DNA from: Clostridiales bacterium
Lineage (GTDB): Bacteria; Bacillota; Clostridia; Christensenellales; JAISNN01
Direction of reading: 5' to 3'
DNA: 42,318 nt
Assembly (NCBI GenBank): GCA_031273825.1
Contig: JAISRB010000041.1
Location: forward strand, 1-42,318
The notes beneath the pieces were generated by a model that saw only the letters and a program-made list of their open reading frames with translations, had not been told where the DNA came from and did no database searches. Below, in pieces: positions 30,669-39,164 of the stretch. The translations under genes were made by a program, and so were the position numbers. Positions within the stretch are counted from its first letter, which is position 1, and the number at the start of each line of letters is the position of its first letter.

Positions 30669-31937
30669 TTATTTTATTCTTTTTGCCTCAAGATAATATC
30701 TTTTTTCCTCGGCTTCGCCCATCGAAAAAGCCTTTTTAGGCAAAACGCCGCGCTCGACCACATAAGGGAAAAGCTGTCGTTTTTTTATCGACGGCATGAC
30801 TATGCCTATCCCTCCGCCCGAGGCCGCGACCTCTCTTAAATGCTCCTCGCCGTGAATATAATCGACGGTAACCTCCTTATGCGCTTTTGCGTAGGCCTCG
30901 ATATATTCCTGTATTTGGCGTATAGCATCCGCCGCGTTTTCAGATACGCTTATGTTATAGCTTCCGCCGCCGTCGAACGCCGTTATAGTACCGCCGCCCT
31001 TCAAGGCTTTCAGCCCGTCTAAAAACTCCTCTCCGGCGTCAAAGACGACGCGGTGTATAGGCTCAAATTTGAGAGCGTCGTCATAGATGTTGACAAGCTC
31101 GACGAGCGCGTAGCGCGCGGGGTGATTTTTTGCGGTCTCGCCGCCGTCAAGCGTCGGCTTTAGCCGTTCCCAGCACGCCTTTGCGGTTGCCAGCGAATGG
31201 TTTCCGTCGCCGACCGCAAACAAAAAATTGCAGTCCGCGCGGCCGTATTTTTTTGCCAAAGCTTCGCCGTCGGCAAGCGCGTAAATCGCCGTCAAAACCG
31301 ACGCGGTATCGTCTGCCTTATAGCCTCTGATATGCCCGCCGCCTTGATTCAGCTCAAAGTCGTAGAGTAACTTGAGCGCGTTTTTGTTTGCGGCGAGCGG
31401 CTCTATGACCGTCCTTTTGTCGTCGTCGGCCAGTAGCATTATATGCGGAAACTCAAGCGGCGCGTGTTCGCGGATTTTGATTCTGACGGGCAGGCGTTCC
31501 AAAATCGTGCCCTCCGTCGCCTTTATATAAGCCTTGTTAAAGGGCTTAAAGTCATACGCCTCCAAATCGACGGCTATCATAAGGCCGTAGCGCGGAGCGT
31601 CAGAATATTTTGTCGTTCTCTCGACGAGTATAAACGCGTCCTTTACGGTCTTAAATACCCCTTCGTCGAGATACCTTTGCATTTCGGCGTTTATTTTTTC
31701 TATTCTGCAATCCTCGTCCTTTCCCAAAAAAATCTCGGGATAGGTTATGTGATACGTACTGCATACGCCTCTTGTCAGTTCGTCAAGCTCCTTCCAATAT
31801 CCGGCCTCGGAGGTAAACTGATCGCAAGCTATGCACGCCCACTTAGAATAGTCCGCGCCGTCCTTAGGCAGCAGTATTTCCGGTACTTTTACTACGAACG
31901 GGTCGCAGCCCGCTCCGCCGTCTATGACCTTTGTCAT
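30669..31937 (-). CDS. DUF1015-family protein
   Basis: 422 residues. It has the DUF1015 hallmarks: VPEILLPKDGADYSKWACIACDQFTSE near the start, an FLFAVGDGNHSLATAKACWE block near residues 235-255, and a C-terminal VDYIHGEEHL followed by a Gly-rich turn. The family is widespread in anaerobes. Its biochemical role is unsettled; the GDGNHS motif suggests nucleotide or phosphate handling, which is inference. It follows cdaA by 34 bases, probably as the last gene of the holA-to-DUF1015 run. RBS AGAGGA. Confidence 0.82.
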   Translation of the reverse strand: MTKVIDGGAGCDPFVVKVPEILLPKDGADYSKWACIACDQFTSEAGYWKELDELTRGVCSTYHITYPEIFLGKDEDCRIEKINAEMQRYLDEGVFKTVKDAFILVERTTKYSDAPRYGLMIAVDLEAYDFKPFNKAYIKATEGTILERLPVRIKIREHAPLEFPHIMLLADDDKRTVIEPLAANKNALKLLYDFELNQGGGHIRGYKADDTASVLTAIYALADGEALAKKYGRADCNFLFAVGDGNHSLATAKACWERLKPTLDGGETAKNHPARYALVELVNIYDDALKFEPIHRVVFDAGEEFLDGLKALKGGGTITAFDGGGSYNISVSENAADAIRQIQEYIEAYAKAHKEVTVDYIHGEEHLREVAASGGGIGIVMPSIKKRQLFPYVVERGVLPKKAFSMGEAEEKRYYLEAKRIK

Positions 31938-31971
31938 CGATTAAAATCCTCTTTTTTTTAGTTTCGTCGGT

Positions 31972-32808
31972 TTAATGCTTTCTTTGCGCCCTTTCTATCG
32001 GCGCGGTTATTCTGACTATCCCATAAAAGGCTTCAAGCTCCTGCTGAAGAACCTCGGTGGTGATATATCTTTTTATCTGTCCTTTTTTTGCGATGGATAT
32101 TATCCCCGTCTCCTCGCTGACGACTACCGAAAGCACGTCGGGGCATATTTCGGTAATTCCGATGGCGGCTCTGTGCCGCGTGCCAAGCTCCTTATCGAGC
32201 TTGACCTCCTGTGAAATCTGCAAAAAGCAACCGGCCGCGACAAGGCGCGTCCCCTTGACGACAAGCGCGCCGTCGTGAAGCGGACAATGCTTGTTGAATA
32301 TACTCTCTATGAGCGGAGCGGAAACCACCGCATAAAGCAATACGCCGCTGTTTGTGATTATCTCGGGCAAGGCCGATTTAGTCAAAACTATCAACGCTCC
32401 TATGTCGTTCTTTGAACACTTTTGCGCCGCCTTGACTATCTCTCCTACGACCTTTAGCAGCTCGTCGTCCGTCGAACGGTAGCCCTGCTCGCCGTGATCA
32501 AACGGCTTGCCTATTTTTGACAGAGCGGATTTAAATTCCGACTGATAGACGACCGCCACAATCAGCGACATAAAGAATATGACAAACCGCAAAATCACCT
32601 TTGAGACGTATAGCTCGTTGTGCGGCGCATAGGCGTTAAGCACGGCCGCCGCGAGATAGAGCACAAACAGGCCGCCTATTATCAGAGCCAGACGCAGACT
32701 GTTTTTGCGGTAAAAGAAAACGACGATGACAACCCCGACGGCCGCCGCCAAAAGCAGATCGACGATCGCCGCGGCGTTTATGCCCTCTAAATATTCGCGA
32801 AATCCCAT
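31972..32808 (-). CDS. cdaA: diadenylate cyclase CdaA (c-di-AMP synthase)
   Basis: 278 residues. Three N-terminal membrane helices (about 12-32, 38-58, 64-86) precede a DAC domain with CPLHDGALVVKG (DGA motif) and GTRHRAAIGITE (RHR motif). VVVSEETGIIS follows, as usual in CdaA. It joins two ATP into c-di-AMP, which controls potassium and osmotic balance and cell-wall state in Gram-positive bacteria. The usual partners cdaR and glmM are not adjacent. Here it sits between a secreted M28 peptidase gene and DUF1015. RBS TAGGAG. Confidence 0.93.
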   Translation of the reverse strand: MGFREYLEGINAAAIVDLLLAAAVGVVIVVFFYRKNSLRLALIIGGLFVLYLAAAVLNAYAPHNELYVSKVILRFVIFFMSLIVAVVYQSEFKSALSKIGKPFDHGEQGYRSTDDELLKVVGEIVKAAQKCSKNDIGALIVLTKSALPEIITNSGVLLYAVVSAPLIESIFNKHCPLHDGALVVKGTRLVAAGCFLQISQEVKLDKELGTRHRAAIGITEICPDVLSVVVSEETGIISIAKKGQIKRYITTEVLQQELEAFYGIVRITAPIERAQRKH

Positions 32809-32864
32809 AATTTTTTTCTCCTAAAGACAAGCTTTTATTTTTTTTAACAACAACGGTTGTTTTG

Positions 32865-34190
32865 CTAAATTCCGAATTCCTCAAAGACGACTATATCCTT
32901 GCGCGTCTCTCCCGCGTCCGTATTGCCGCCGGCGTATTTTACGTCGAGCTTTTTGTAAGCGATATACGCGAGACCGATAAGCGCGGCGGTCAAAACGACG
33001 TATACGGAAATATAAAACGCGTTATTATAGAGCAGAGAATACGTCCGTTTAGTCGCCGCGCTCTTTAGCATAGCCGCGGCAAAGTCGTCTCTCATAAGCG
33101 CGTTTGCAATAAGCTCTACGGCCGCGTCGCCCTTAATATAACCCGTATCGCCGTAATATTCGGCGTATTTTTCCCATGTGTCGTCCTTTGTGTTGATTAT
33201 GTCGGGGTATGTCTTAGATTCGCGCGCGGTAAAGCCGCCGGTCAGAGAAAAATTCGCGCCGGTAAAGTAGGCCGTGTTGATTCCCGCCTTATAAAAAGGC
33301 GCGTGGTCGCTCATCATGGTATAGCGCAGATAGCCAAGCCCCGAATAAGGGTCCTCATAGAGCGCGAGCCTTCCGACCGGAACGCGTCTTATATCAAGCT
33401 CCAAATCCTCCGCCAAATCAAAAAGATATTGCCCGTGCAGGCGTTTTAACTCGTCGACATACAGATAGAGATAGTCGCCGCCCGTCAGACAATCGAGATT
33501 TATCATCAAAAGCGTGTCGGCTATCTCCCTTTCCGACATGCTTTCGACAAAATATGAGCTGCCCAAAAGCCCGTATTCCTCGGCGGAAAACGCCGCGAAA
33601 ACCACGTCAAAATCAAGCTCTATGCCGTCTATCGCCGCGGCTATCGCCAGCATAACGCCGACGCCGCCCGCGTTGTCTACGACGCCCTCGCCGCCGACCG
33701 CCGCGCCGTTGATTTCGAGGCTATAAGAATTGTCGTAATGCGCCCCGATTATCACCCGCTTGTTTAGGCTATAAGGCTTGGAGGCCTTTTTGACATAGAC
33801 GATATTACTCGTCTCAAGCGTGTTTTTGCCGTAGTCCTCAAAGGCAAATTTCATCGCGCCGTCCGACGCGTCGACAAGCCCGTCCCTCTCGAACGTGTAA
33901 GGCTCAAAATCGTCAAGCCCGTCAAAAAAGCCCGACAAATAACCTGCCGCCGCCTCGCAGCCCGCCGTTCCCGCCGTTCTGTCGCGGTAATTAGACGCGA
34001 AAAAGCTCATATATTTATAGGTCATACTCGCGCGCTGTCCGTCGGAAAGTCCCGTCTCCGCGGCAAAAGCCGCGCCGCCGCCCAAAAAGCCGGAAAACGC
34101 CGAGAAAACCGCTAACGCCGCCGTCAAAAACGCCGCCGCGCGCATCACCGCGCCGCCAAAACCAAAGGCCCTTGCCGCGATTTTTTTCAT
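32865..34190 (-). CDS. extracellular, C-terminally anchored M28-family peptidase
   Basis: 441 residues with a signal peptide (about 1-43, AFAAE-type end) and a C-terminal membrane helix (about 390-412). Zinc motifs IGAHYD, VDNAGGVG, SAEEYG and NLDCL are present. The last ligand, normally a His in an HTxxDT motif, is Asn in IINTKDDTW, so the metal site may be altered or the ligand lies elsewhere. It would trim peptides outside the cell. Its start overlaps the stop of the upstream membrane protein gene. Confidence 0.83.
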   Translation of the reverse strand: MKKIAARAFGFGGAVMRAAAFLTAALAVFSAFSGFLGGGAAFAAETGLSDGQRASMTYKYMSFFASNYRDRTAGTAGCEAAAGYLSGFFDGLDDFEPYTFERDGLVDASDGAMKFAFEDYGKNTLETSNIVYVKKASKPYSLNKRVIIGAHYDNSYSLEINGAAVGGEGVVDNAGGVGVMLAIAAAIDGIELDFDVVFAAFSAEEYGLLGSSYFVESMSEREIADTLLMINLDCLTGGDYLYLYVDELKRLHGQYLFDLAEDLELDIRRVPVGRLALYEDPYSGLGYLRYTMMSDHAPFYKAGINTAYFTGANFSLTGGFTARESKTYPDIINTKDDTWEKYAEYYGDTGYIKGDAAVELIANALMRDDFAAAMLKSAATKRTYSLLYNNAFYISVYVVLTAALIGLAYIAYKKLDVKYAGGNTDAGETRKDIVVFEEFGI

Positions 34191-34768
34191 AGCAAAAAAC
34201 CTCCCGTTATAAATGCAAAAACCGTATAGGTTATGTTTATGCCGAAATACATAGAGGCAAGCCCGAAAAAGAACCGCTTTGCGCGTTTGCCCGGCACAAA
34301 CTCACGCGTAAAGAAATAAGCGAGAAATATATAGCCTACCGTCACTATAAAAAACTTTATTATCGTAATGTAGTTGATAAAAATATAAGGGTACGCCAAA
34401 AAGAGCAAGCCGAAAAGTCCCGCTACGATATTAGCGGCTGTTATAAAAAACTCGAGGTATAGACCCGCCGTTTTTTTGTCTGCGACTACGCCGAACACAA
34501 GAGCCTGTCTCGTCAAAATCAGTCTGAATATGAAGTATATAAAGACGGCGTTTATCAGCGCCTGAACCGCCATATAGGCGTATACGCCGAGAGTCTCAAA
34601 GGACGGCAAAAGCTCCGCCGCCGCCGCGTCGAACGGCAGGCTGTACGCGCTAACCCTCAGCACAAAAAAATCGGCAAAAAAACACGACAAGGCAAACGCC
34701 GCGAAGGACAGCCAAGGCGGAATTTTTTTCATGATATTTATAATGCTTTTTATGTCGATTTTTATCAT
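34187..34768 (-). CDS. hypothetical multi-pass membrane protein
   Basis: 193 residues with about five hydrophobic segments (roughly 17-35, 57-85, 107-130, 135-152, 168-190) and few charges. No family is recognised. Both ends overlap neighbours by four bases: its ATG with the holA stop, its stop with the M28 peptidase ATG. Translation of all three is thus likely coupled. It may help placement of the membrane-bound peptidase; this rests on context alone. Confidence 0.68.
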   Translation of the reverse strand: MIKIDIKSIINIMKKIPPWLSFAAFALSCFFADFFVLRVSAYSLPFDAAAAELLPSFETLGVYAYMAVQALINAVFIYFIFRLILTRQALVFGVVADKKTAGLYLEFFITAANIVAGLFGLLFLAYPYIFINYITIIKFFIVTVGYIFLAYFFTREFVPGKRAKRFFFGLASMYFGINITYTVFAFITGGFLL

Positions 34769-35721
34769 ATCGTTAATAGATAAGCAAAGGACAGCTCCAA
34801 GGCCGCCCTGTCGCTTATGACCCCGCTTTTGAATAGATATTCGGAAAGAGTTAGGTTGTCTAATATCCTTTTTAGCTTTAGCTTAGAAAAATTTGCCGAC
34901 ATCCGTCTTGCGACGACTATCGAATATTCCTTGACCTTAAAGAGCGCGGCAAGCTCGGAGTCACCGAGCGGCGACAACAGCGCGTACATAATGCGTCTGA
35001 ATTGCGACGTCATCATCGACAAAAGCATCGCGGGCGACTCGCCTCTCCCGACAAGAATATTATATATCTCTACCGATTTTTTATTATCGCGCTTAGATAA
35101 GCAGTTTGTAAGCTCATAGACCTGAAGCTCCGCGTCGGGCGCGACGCAAGCCGAAACGTCGGCTGCCGTCACGTTTTTTTGCGCGGCGGCGTAGGCCGTC
35201 AGCTTTTTGACCTCCGTGTCAAGGCGCATCATGTCACAGTTGCAAAACCTCACGAGGGTTTCGACCGCCGAGTTATCTATGCTAAAGCCCGATTTTGCCA
35301 GAGAATTTTTTAGCCACCGCGATATAAACGCGTTGTCGGGAGGCGAGCAGTCGAGCTTTTCGGCGTATTTGTCCAAAAACTTGACAAAGCCGCCGTCGTC
35401 GTCTATGACGAGAACCGTCGTTTCGCAAGGGTTTTTGCAATATTCGGCAAGGACGCTTTTGTCGGACTCCGACATTTTGGCGTTTTGCGGAGCGGCGTAC
35501 AAAATAATTTTCTTTTCCTCAAAAAAAGAAAACGTGCCGGCCGCCGCCGTTATGTCCGAAACCTTCGCGTCCTCCTCGAACCTCAAATAGTTGACGGCGA
35601 GAGATTCGTCGGGAACGAGGCTTTTTAGCTTGCTTATAACGCCGTCCTTCAAATAAGCGTCGCCGCCGCGCATAATATACACCGGACAAGGTTGTTTTTC
35701 ATCAAATTCTATAGCGTTCAC
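34765..35721 (-). CDS. holA: DNA polymerase III delta subunit
   Basis: 318 residues. The opening (CPVYIMRGGDAYLKDGVISKLKS) and the layout match HolA: a divergent AAA+ domain without a working Walker A, followed by a collar domain with KSVEIYNILVGRGESPAMLLSM and the C-terminal region RAALELSFAYL. Delta opens the sliding clamp in the clamp-loader complex. GTG 35721 begins eight bases after a TATAAT box with no ribosome-binding site, so a leaderless mRNA is predicted. Confidence 0.88.
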   Translation of the reverse strand: MNAIEFDEKQPCPVYIMRGGDAYLKDGVISKLKSLVPDESLAVNYLRFEEDAKVSDITAAAGTFSFFEEKKIILYAAPQNAKMSESDKSVLAEYCKNPCETTVLVIDDDGGFVKFLDKYAEKLDCSPPDNAFISRWLKNSLAKSGFSIDNSAVETLVRFCNCDMMRLDTEVKKLTAYAAAQKNVTAADVSACVAPDAELQVYELTNCLSKRDNKKSVEIYNILVGRGESPAMLLSMMTSQFRRIMYALLSPLGDSELAALFKVKEYSIVVARRMSANFSKLKLKRILDNLTLSEYLFKSGVISDRAALELSFAYLLTI

Positions 35722-35729
35722 AATGTATA

Positions 35730-35758
35730 ATTATATCATTTTAGTATGTTTAAGTAAA
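35730..35758 (-). promoter_or_regulatory. promoter of holA, predicted leaderless
   Basis: Minus strand TTTACT (35758-35753), 17-base spacer, TGA-TATAAT with a perfect -10 at 35735-35730. Expected start is near 35723, two bases before the GTG. Confidence 0.7.
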
Positions 35759-35781
35759 GAATTTATCAAGGGGTTTTGCAT

Positions 35782-37329
35782 TTATTTTTTATTTTTGAAC
35801 GCCGTCTTTATTTTTTCTATGATATTCAATCTTTTTCCTATGTAGATTTTTGACAAATATATCAAAACGACATAATACAAAACTCCCGAAACCGCGCTAA
35901 ACCCGACCGACACGCTCAACGCCGAAAACGGCGACAGCATACGCGCGACGGCGTTGAGAAAGACTACCGCCTTGTCGGCAAGCACAAAAAACGCGTTGAC
36001 GGGCGGCGCGGCCGCGCCGCCGAAGGCGACCGTCAAAAGATAAGGAAACAACGCCGACACCGCCGGCACGATTATTATGTTGGCGGCAAACGATATCAAA
36101 GGAATTCCGCCAAAAAACAAGCTCAAAAAGACGAACGCGCCGACATTGGCCGAAAAGGTCATCGAAACCGAATTGACGACCAGCCGTCTAAGCCCGAATA
36201 TCGGCCTCAATATCGGAGATAGCGGTCTTTGCCTTTCGTCAAAAAACCGCCCGAAAGGACGCGAGAGAAACGCCGCCGTCTTTTTGTAGTATAAGGTTAT
36301 GCCGAATACGGCAAAAAAGCTCAACAAAAACCCGAAGGAAAGCAAAAACAGCGGATTAATCAAGAGAATTATCACCGCCGCAAAGCACAGTATATTGAGC
36401 CCGTCATATCTCCGCCCGGAGGCCCGCGCCGCCATGTGAACCGTCAGCATAATGACGGCGCGCATTACCGACGGCGAAAAGTCGCACAAATAGGCGTAGG
36501 CCAAAAAAATCACGAATATCAGCGTCTCGCGCAAATATTTCCTTTTAAATTTAATTTTAAAGAAAATAAAGCTCAAAGCCCCGAACAAAAAGCCGAAATG
36601 CAGACCCGAAACGGCAAAGACGTGCATGACCCCGACGGACTCGTAATAGCCCTCCGTCTCCCCGTCCATCGCGCCGCCGTCGCCAAAAAGCAGGGCGTAA
36701 GCCACCCCGACCGTAGCGTCGGACATATAGGCGTCCGCGCCGTCATAGATTTTTTGCCTAAGCGACGGCGCAAGCTTGCCGCCCTCCGACAGGACGACTT
36801 CGCCGTTTATGTAGGCTCTGTAATATTTTTTTGCGTTATAAAACGAAACCGACGATATGTTTTGGGGATTGAGATAATATTTTTCTATGTCGCCGACAAA
36901 GGCTATCGCCGCGCCCTGCTTTAAATCGGGAGAGGAGGCTATATAATTTTCGTCGTACAAAACCGAAACATAGGCGGCCCCCGGACGCTTTTTGCCGTCC
37001 ACCCTCAAATCGCCTATATAAAAATTGACCGAATCCACGTCCTTGACGACAAGCTCCGATATAATCCCCTCTATATAAGCGTTCTTGACCGTTAGGCCGT
37101 CGTCACGGCCATAAATTGCCGCCGCCGACACGGTATGAACCGCGCCTATGACAAAGAAAATTATAAAGGCTTTTTTCTTAGCGCGCGACAAAAGAGCAAA
37201 GAGAGCTATTCCCGAAACGACGCTCAGCGCGGCGTCCAAATAAACCGCGCACAAAATTCCCGCGGAAAGACTCAAAGCCGCGACGGCATAAAATCTGAAA
37301 TTGAAAGCTTTCGCTTGACTTTTTATCAT
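35782..37329 (-). CDS. comEC: short ComEC/Rec2-type competence channel protein
   Basis: 515 residues. An N-terminal DUF4131-like part (about 1-175) precedes the competence membrane domain, recognisable from YALLFGDGGAMDGE, GVMHVFAVSGLHFGFLFG and SPSVMRAVIMLTVHMAAR, with about ten membrane segments. The protein ends after the last helix with IEKIKTAFKNKK. The metallo-beta-lactamase domain found in full ComEC (about 750 residues) is absent. ComEC forms the channel that passes single-stranded DNA across the membrane in transformation. RBS AAGGG. Whether a separate nuclease domain is encoded elsewhere is not visible. Confidence 0.87.
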   Translation of the reverse strand: MIKSQAKAFNFRFYAVAALSLSAGILCAVYLDAALSVVSGIALFALLSRAKKKAFIIFFVIGAVHTVSAAAIYGRDDGLTVKNAYIEGIISELVVKDVDSVNFYIGDLRVDGKKRPGAAYVSVLYDENYIASSPDLKQGAAIAFVGDIEKYYLNPQNISSVSFYNAKKYYRAYINGEVVLSEGGKLAPSLRQKIYDGADAYMSDATVGVAYALLFGDGGAMDGETEGYYESVGVMHVFAVSGLHFGFLFGALSFIFFKIKFKRKYLRETLIFVIFLAYAYLCDFSPSVMRAVIMLTVHMAARASGRRYDGLNILCFAAVIILLINPLFLLSFGFLLSFFAVFGITLYYKKTAAFLSRPFGRFFDERQRPLSPILRPIFGLRRLVVNSVSMTFSANVGAFVFLSLFFGGIPLISFAANIIIVPAVSALFPYLLTVAFGGAAAPPVNAFFVLADKAVVFLNAVARMLSPFSALSVSVGFSAVSGVLYYVVLIYLSKIYIGKRLNIIEKIKTAFKNKK

Positions 37330-37343
37330 GCGTCCCTTATTAT
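37315..37343 (+). promoter_or_regulatory. promoter of the PflX-type gene, predicted leaderless
   Basis: TTGACT (37315-37320), 17-base spacer, TATTAT (37338-37343). The ATG at 37350 is six bases past the -10, exactly where transcription should start. The -35 box lies inside the divergent comEC coding start. Confidence 0.78.
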
Positions 37344-37349
37344 ATTACT

Positions 37350-38267
37350 ATGAACGAAGATTTTTGCCGAACGGCCGACGACATGTCGTCCTGTCGGCTA
37401 TGCCCCAACGATTGCAAGGTAAACAGACGTTCGTCCTTAGGCAAATGCTTGTCAAACGACAAGCCCGCGTTAGCCCGCGCCGCTCTGCATTTTTTTGAGG
37501 AGCCTTGCGTCAGCGGACGGCGCGGCTCGGGCGCGGTTTTCTTTTGCGGCTGCGGTATGCGCTGCGTCTTTTGCCAAAACTACGGGCTGTCGCGCAACCA
37601 AAAGGGCAAAGAGCTTTCGACCGCAAAATTGGCGGACGTATTTAAAGCCTTAGAGGCAAAGGGCGCGCACAATATCAACCTTGTCAGCCCCTCTCATTTT
37701 GCGCCGCAAATAATGGAAAGCTTAGATATCTACCGCCCGAAAATCCCCGTAATTTATAACACAAGCGGATATGAACGGCGCGATACTATAGCGCGTCTTT
37801 CGGGCTATATAGACGTCTACCTGACCGACTTAAAATACGTCGATTCAAATGCGGCAAAAGAGCTGTCGGGCAGACCCGACTATCCCCTTTTTGCAATAGA
37901 CGCTATCGGCGAAATGATAGCCCGCGCGGGCCGTCCGGTTTTTGACGGCGACGGCATGATAACAAGCGGAGTCATAATACGCCATTTGGTAATTCCGTCT
38001 TATATACAAAACAGCATAGACACCATAGAGACGATAGCCCGCCTCTTTAAGGACGACGCGCTGATAAGCATTATGAGTCAATATACTCCGCTTAGCGCGT
38101 TGAAGCTGCCCGACAAAATCAACCGCCGCCTAAAGCCCATAGAATACAAAATCGTCCTCAAAAAAGCCGCCGACCTCGGCATAGACAACGCCTACGTTCA
38201 AAGGCTAAGCTCGGCTAAGGAGGATTACATTCCCGAATTCGACTTTGAAGGGTTAGACGGCGGCTAA
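37350..38267 (+). CDS. PflX-type radical SAM protein (pyruvate-formate-lyase-activase-like)
   Basis: 305 residues. An N-terminal cysteine set (Cys15, Cys18, Cys22, Cys33) precedes the radical SAM motif CGMRCVFC (Cys68, Cys72, Cys75). NLVSPSHFAPQI, YNTSGYER and YLTDLKYVD continue the barrel. This is the COG1313 family, annotated as PflA-like, but its true target is unknown. No glycyl-radical enzyme lies next to it. It is divergent from comEC with only 20 bases between the start codons and has no ribosome-binding site, consistent with a leaderless mRNA. Confidence 0.86.
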   Translation: MNEDFCRTADDMSSCRLCPNDCKVNRRSSLGKCLSNDKPALARAALHFFEEPCVSGRRGSGAVFFCGCGMRCVFCQNYGLSRNQKGKELSTAKLADVFKALEAKGAHNINLVSPSHFAPQIMESLDIYRPKIPVIYNTSGYERRDTIARLSGYIDVYLTDLKYVDSNAAKELSGRPDYPLFAIDAIGEMIARAGRPVFDGDGMITSGVIIRHLVIPSYIQNSIDTIETIARLFKDDALISIMSQYTPLSALKLPDKINRRLKPIEYKIVLKKAADLGIDNAYVQRLSSAKEDYIPEFDFEGLDGG

Positions 38268-38275
38268 CAAGCTGC

Positions 38276-38292
38276 GGCCTTTTGAGAAGGCC
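38276..38292. other. hairpin between convergent genes
   Basis: GGCCTT/AAGGCC stem with a five-base loop, overlapping the end of the permease gene. No good T tract follows on either strand, so a terminator role is uncertain. Confidence 0.4.
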
Positions 38293-39143
38293 TAAAACAG
38301 CTGAAATATGACGCCCGACAGCACGGCGACAAAATAGAGTATGCCGACGACCCTAAAGGCCTTTGCCTTGCTTTTGCCGCTCTTAAACAGGGCTATTATT
38401 CCGACGCCCGAGTTTGTGATAAGCCCCGCCAAAACCGACGCGAAGGACAGCGTTCCCTCCATATAGAGGTCGGTCAAAATGACCGACGAGGCGCAGCTCG
38501 GAATAAAGCCGAAAAGCGCGGTGACAAACGGCTGAAAGAAGCTGCCCTTTAGCAAAAAGTCAGAAACCCTCTCCTCGCCTATAAAAAATATTATAAGCTC
38601 GAACAGCAAAAAAAAGGCGACTATATAGGCAAATATGACCGCCGTATGCTTGAGCGCGGCATAAAATATATTTTGAGTGCGGCAACAGCCGCAGGGCTGC
38701 GCGTCCGCGCCGTCTATACCGTCCGCGCCGTCCGCGACGGCCTTTATATCGGGCTTTTTTAGACCGCCCTTTGCAAAGAGGTCGATGACAAGCCCCGCCG
38801 CGACGGCTATAATCAGCTTTGCGCCCATGAGATACGCAACGTCGCCTATCATGCCCGGGCGGCTCAAAAGTATGATGAGAGCCTCGTCCGAGGTGGCGGC
38901 AAACACGGCGACGAGGGTTCCCAAGGTGATAAAGCCCGACGAATACAGGCTCGCCGCCGCAGGCGTAAAGCCGCATTGCGGAATCATGCCGATAAACGCC
39001 CCCGGAATACTCCCGAACCGTCCGGAAATAAACCTTATGACGTTTGTCCTTCTTTCTATAAACTCAACCAAAAGATACGCCGCGTACAAAAACGGAAGTA
39101 TCTTGAGCGAATCGATAAGAACGTCTAATAATACCTCGCCCAT
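38292..39143 (-). CDS. putative heavy-metal exporter / permease (ArsP_2, DUF2899-like)
   Basis: 283 residues with about eight to ten membrane segments in two related halves. The first half carries MIPQCGFTPAAASLYSSGFI, the second FIPSCASSVILTDLYMEGTL; such Cys-containing paired motifs mark the ArsP_2 group. The linker (about 135-160) is Gly/Asp-rich and ends in QPCGCC, a possible metal-binding patch. Members are proposed metal or arsenical exporters. It follows the hydrolase gene by 21 bases. The substrate is unknown and the ribosome-binding site is weak. Confidence 0.75.
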   Translation of the reverse strand: MGEVLLDVLIDSLKILPFLYAAYLLVEFIERRTNVIRFISGRFGSIPGAFIGMIPQCGFTPAAASLYSSGFITLGTLVAVFAATSDEALIILLSRPGMIGDVAYLMGAKLIIAVAAGLVIDLFAKGGLKKPDIKAVADGADGIDGADAQPCGCCRTQNIFYAALKHTAVIFAYIVAFFLLFELIIFFIGEERVSDFLLKGSFFQPFVTALFGFIPSCASSVILTDLYMEGTLSFASVLAGLITNSGVGIIALFKSGKSKAKAFRVVGILYFVAVLSGVIFQLF

Positions 39144-39164
39144 AGTCTTTTTTTACTAAGCGGC

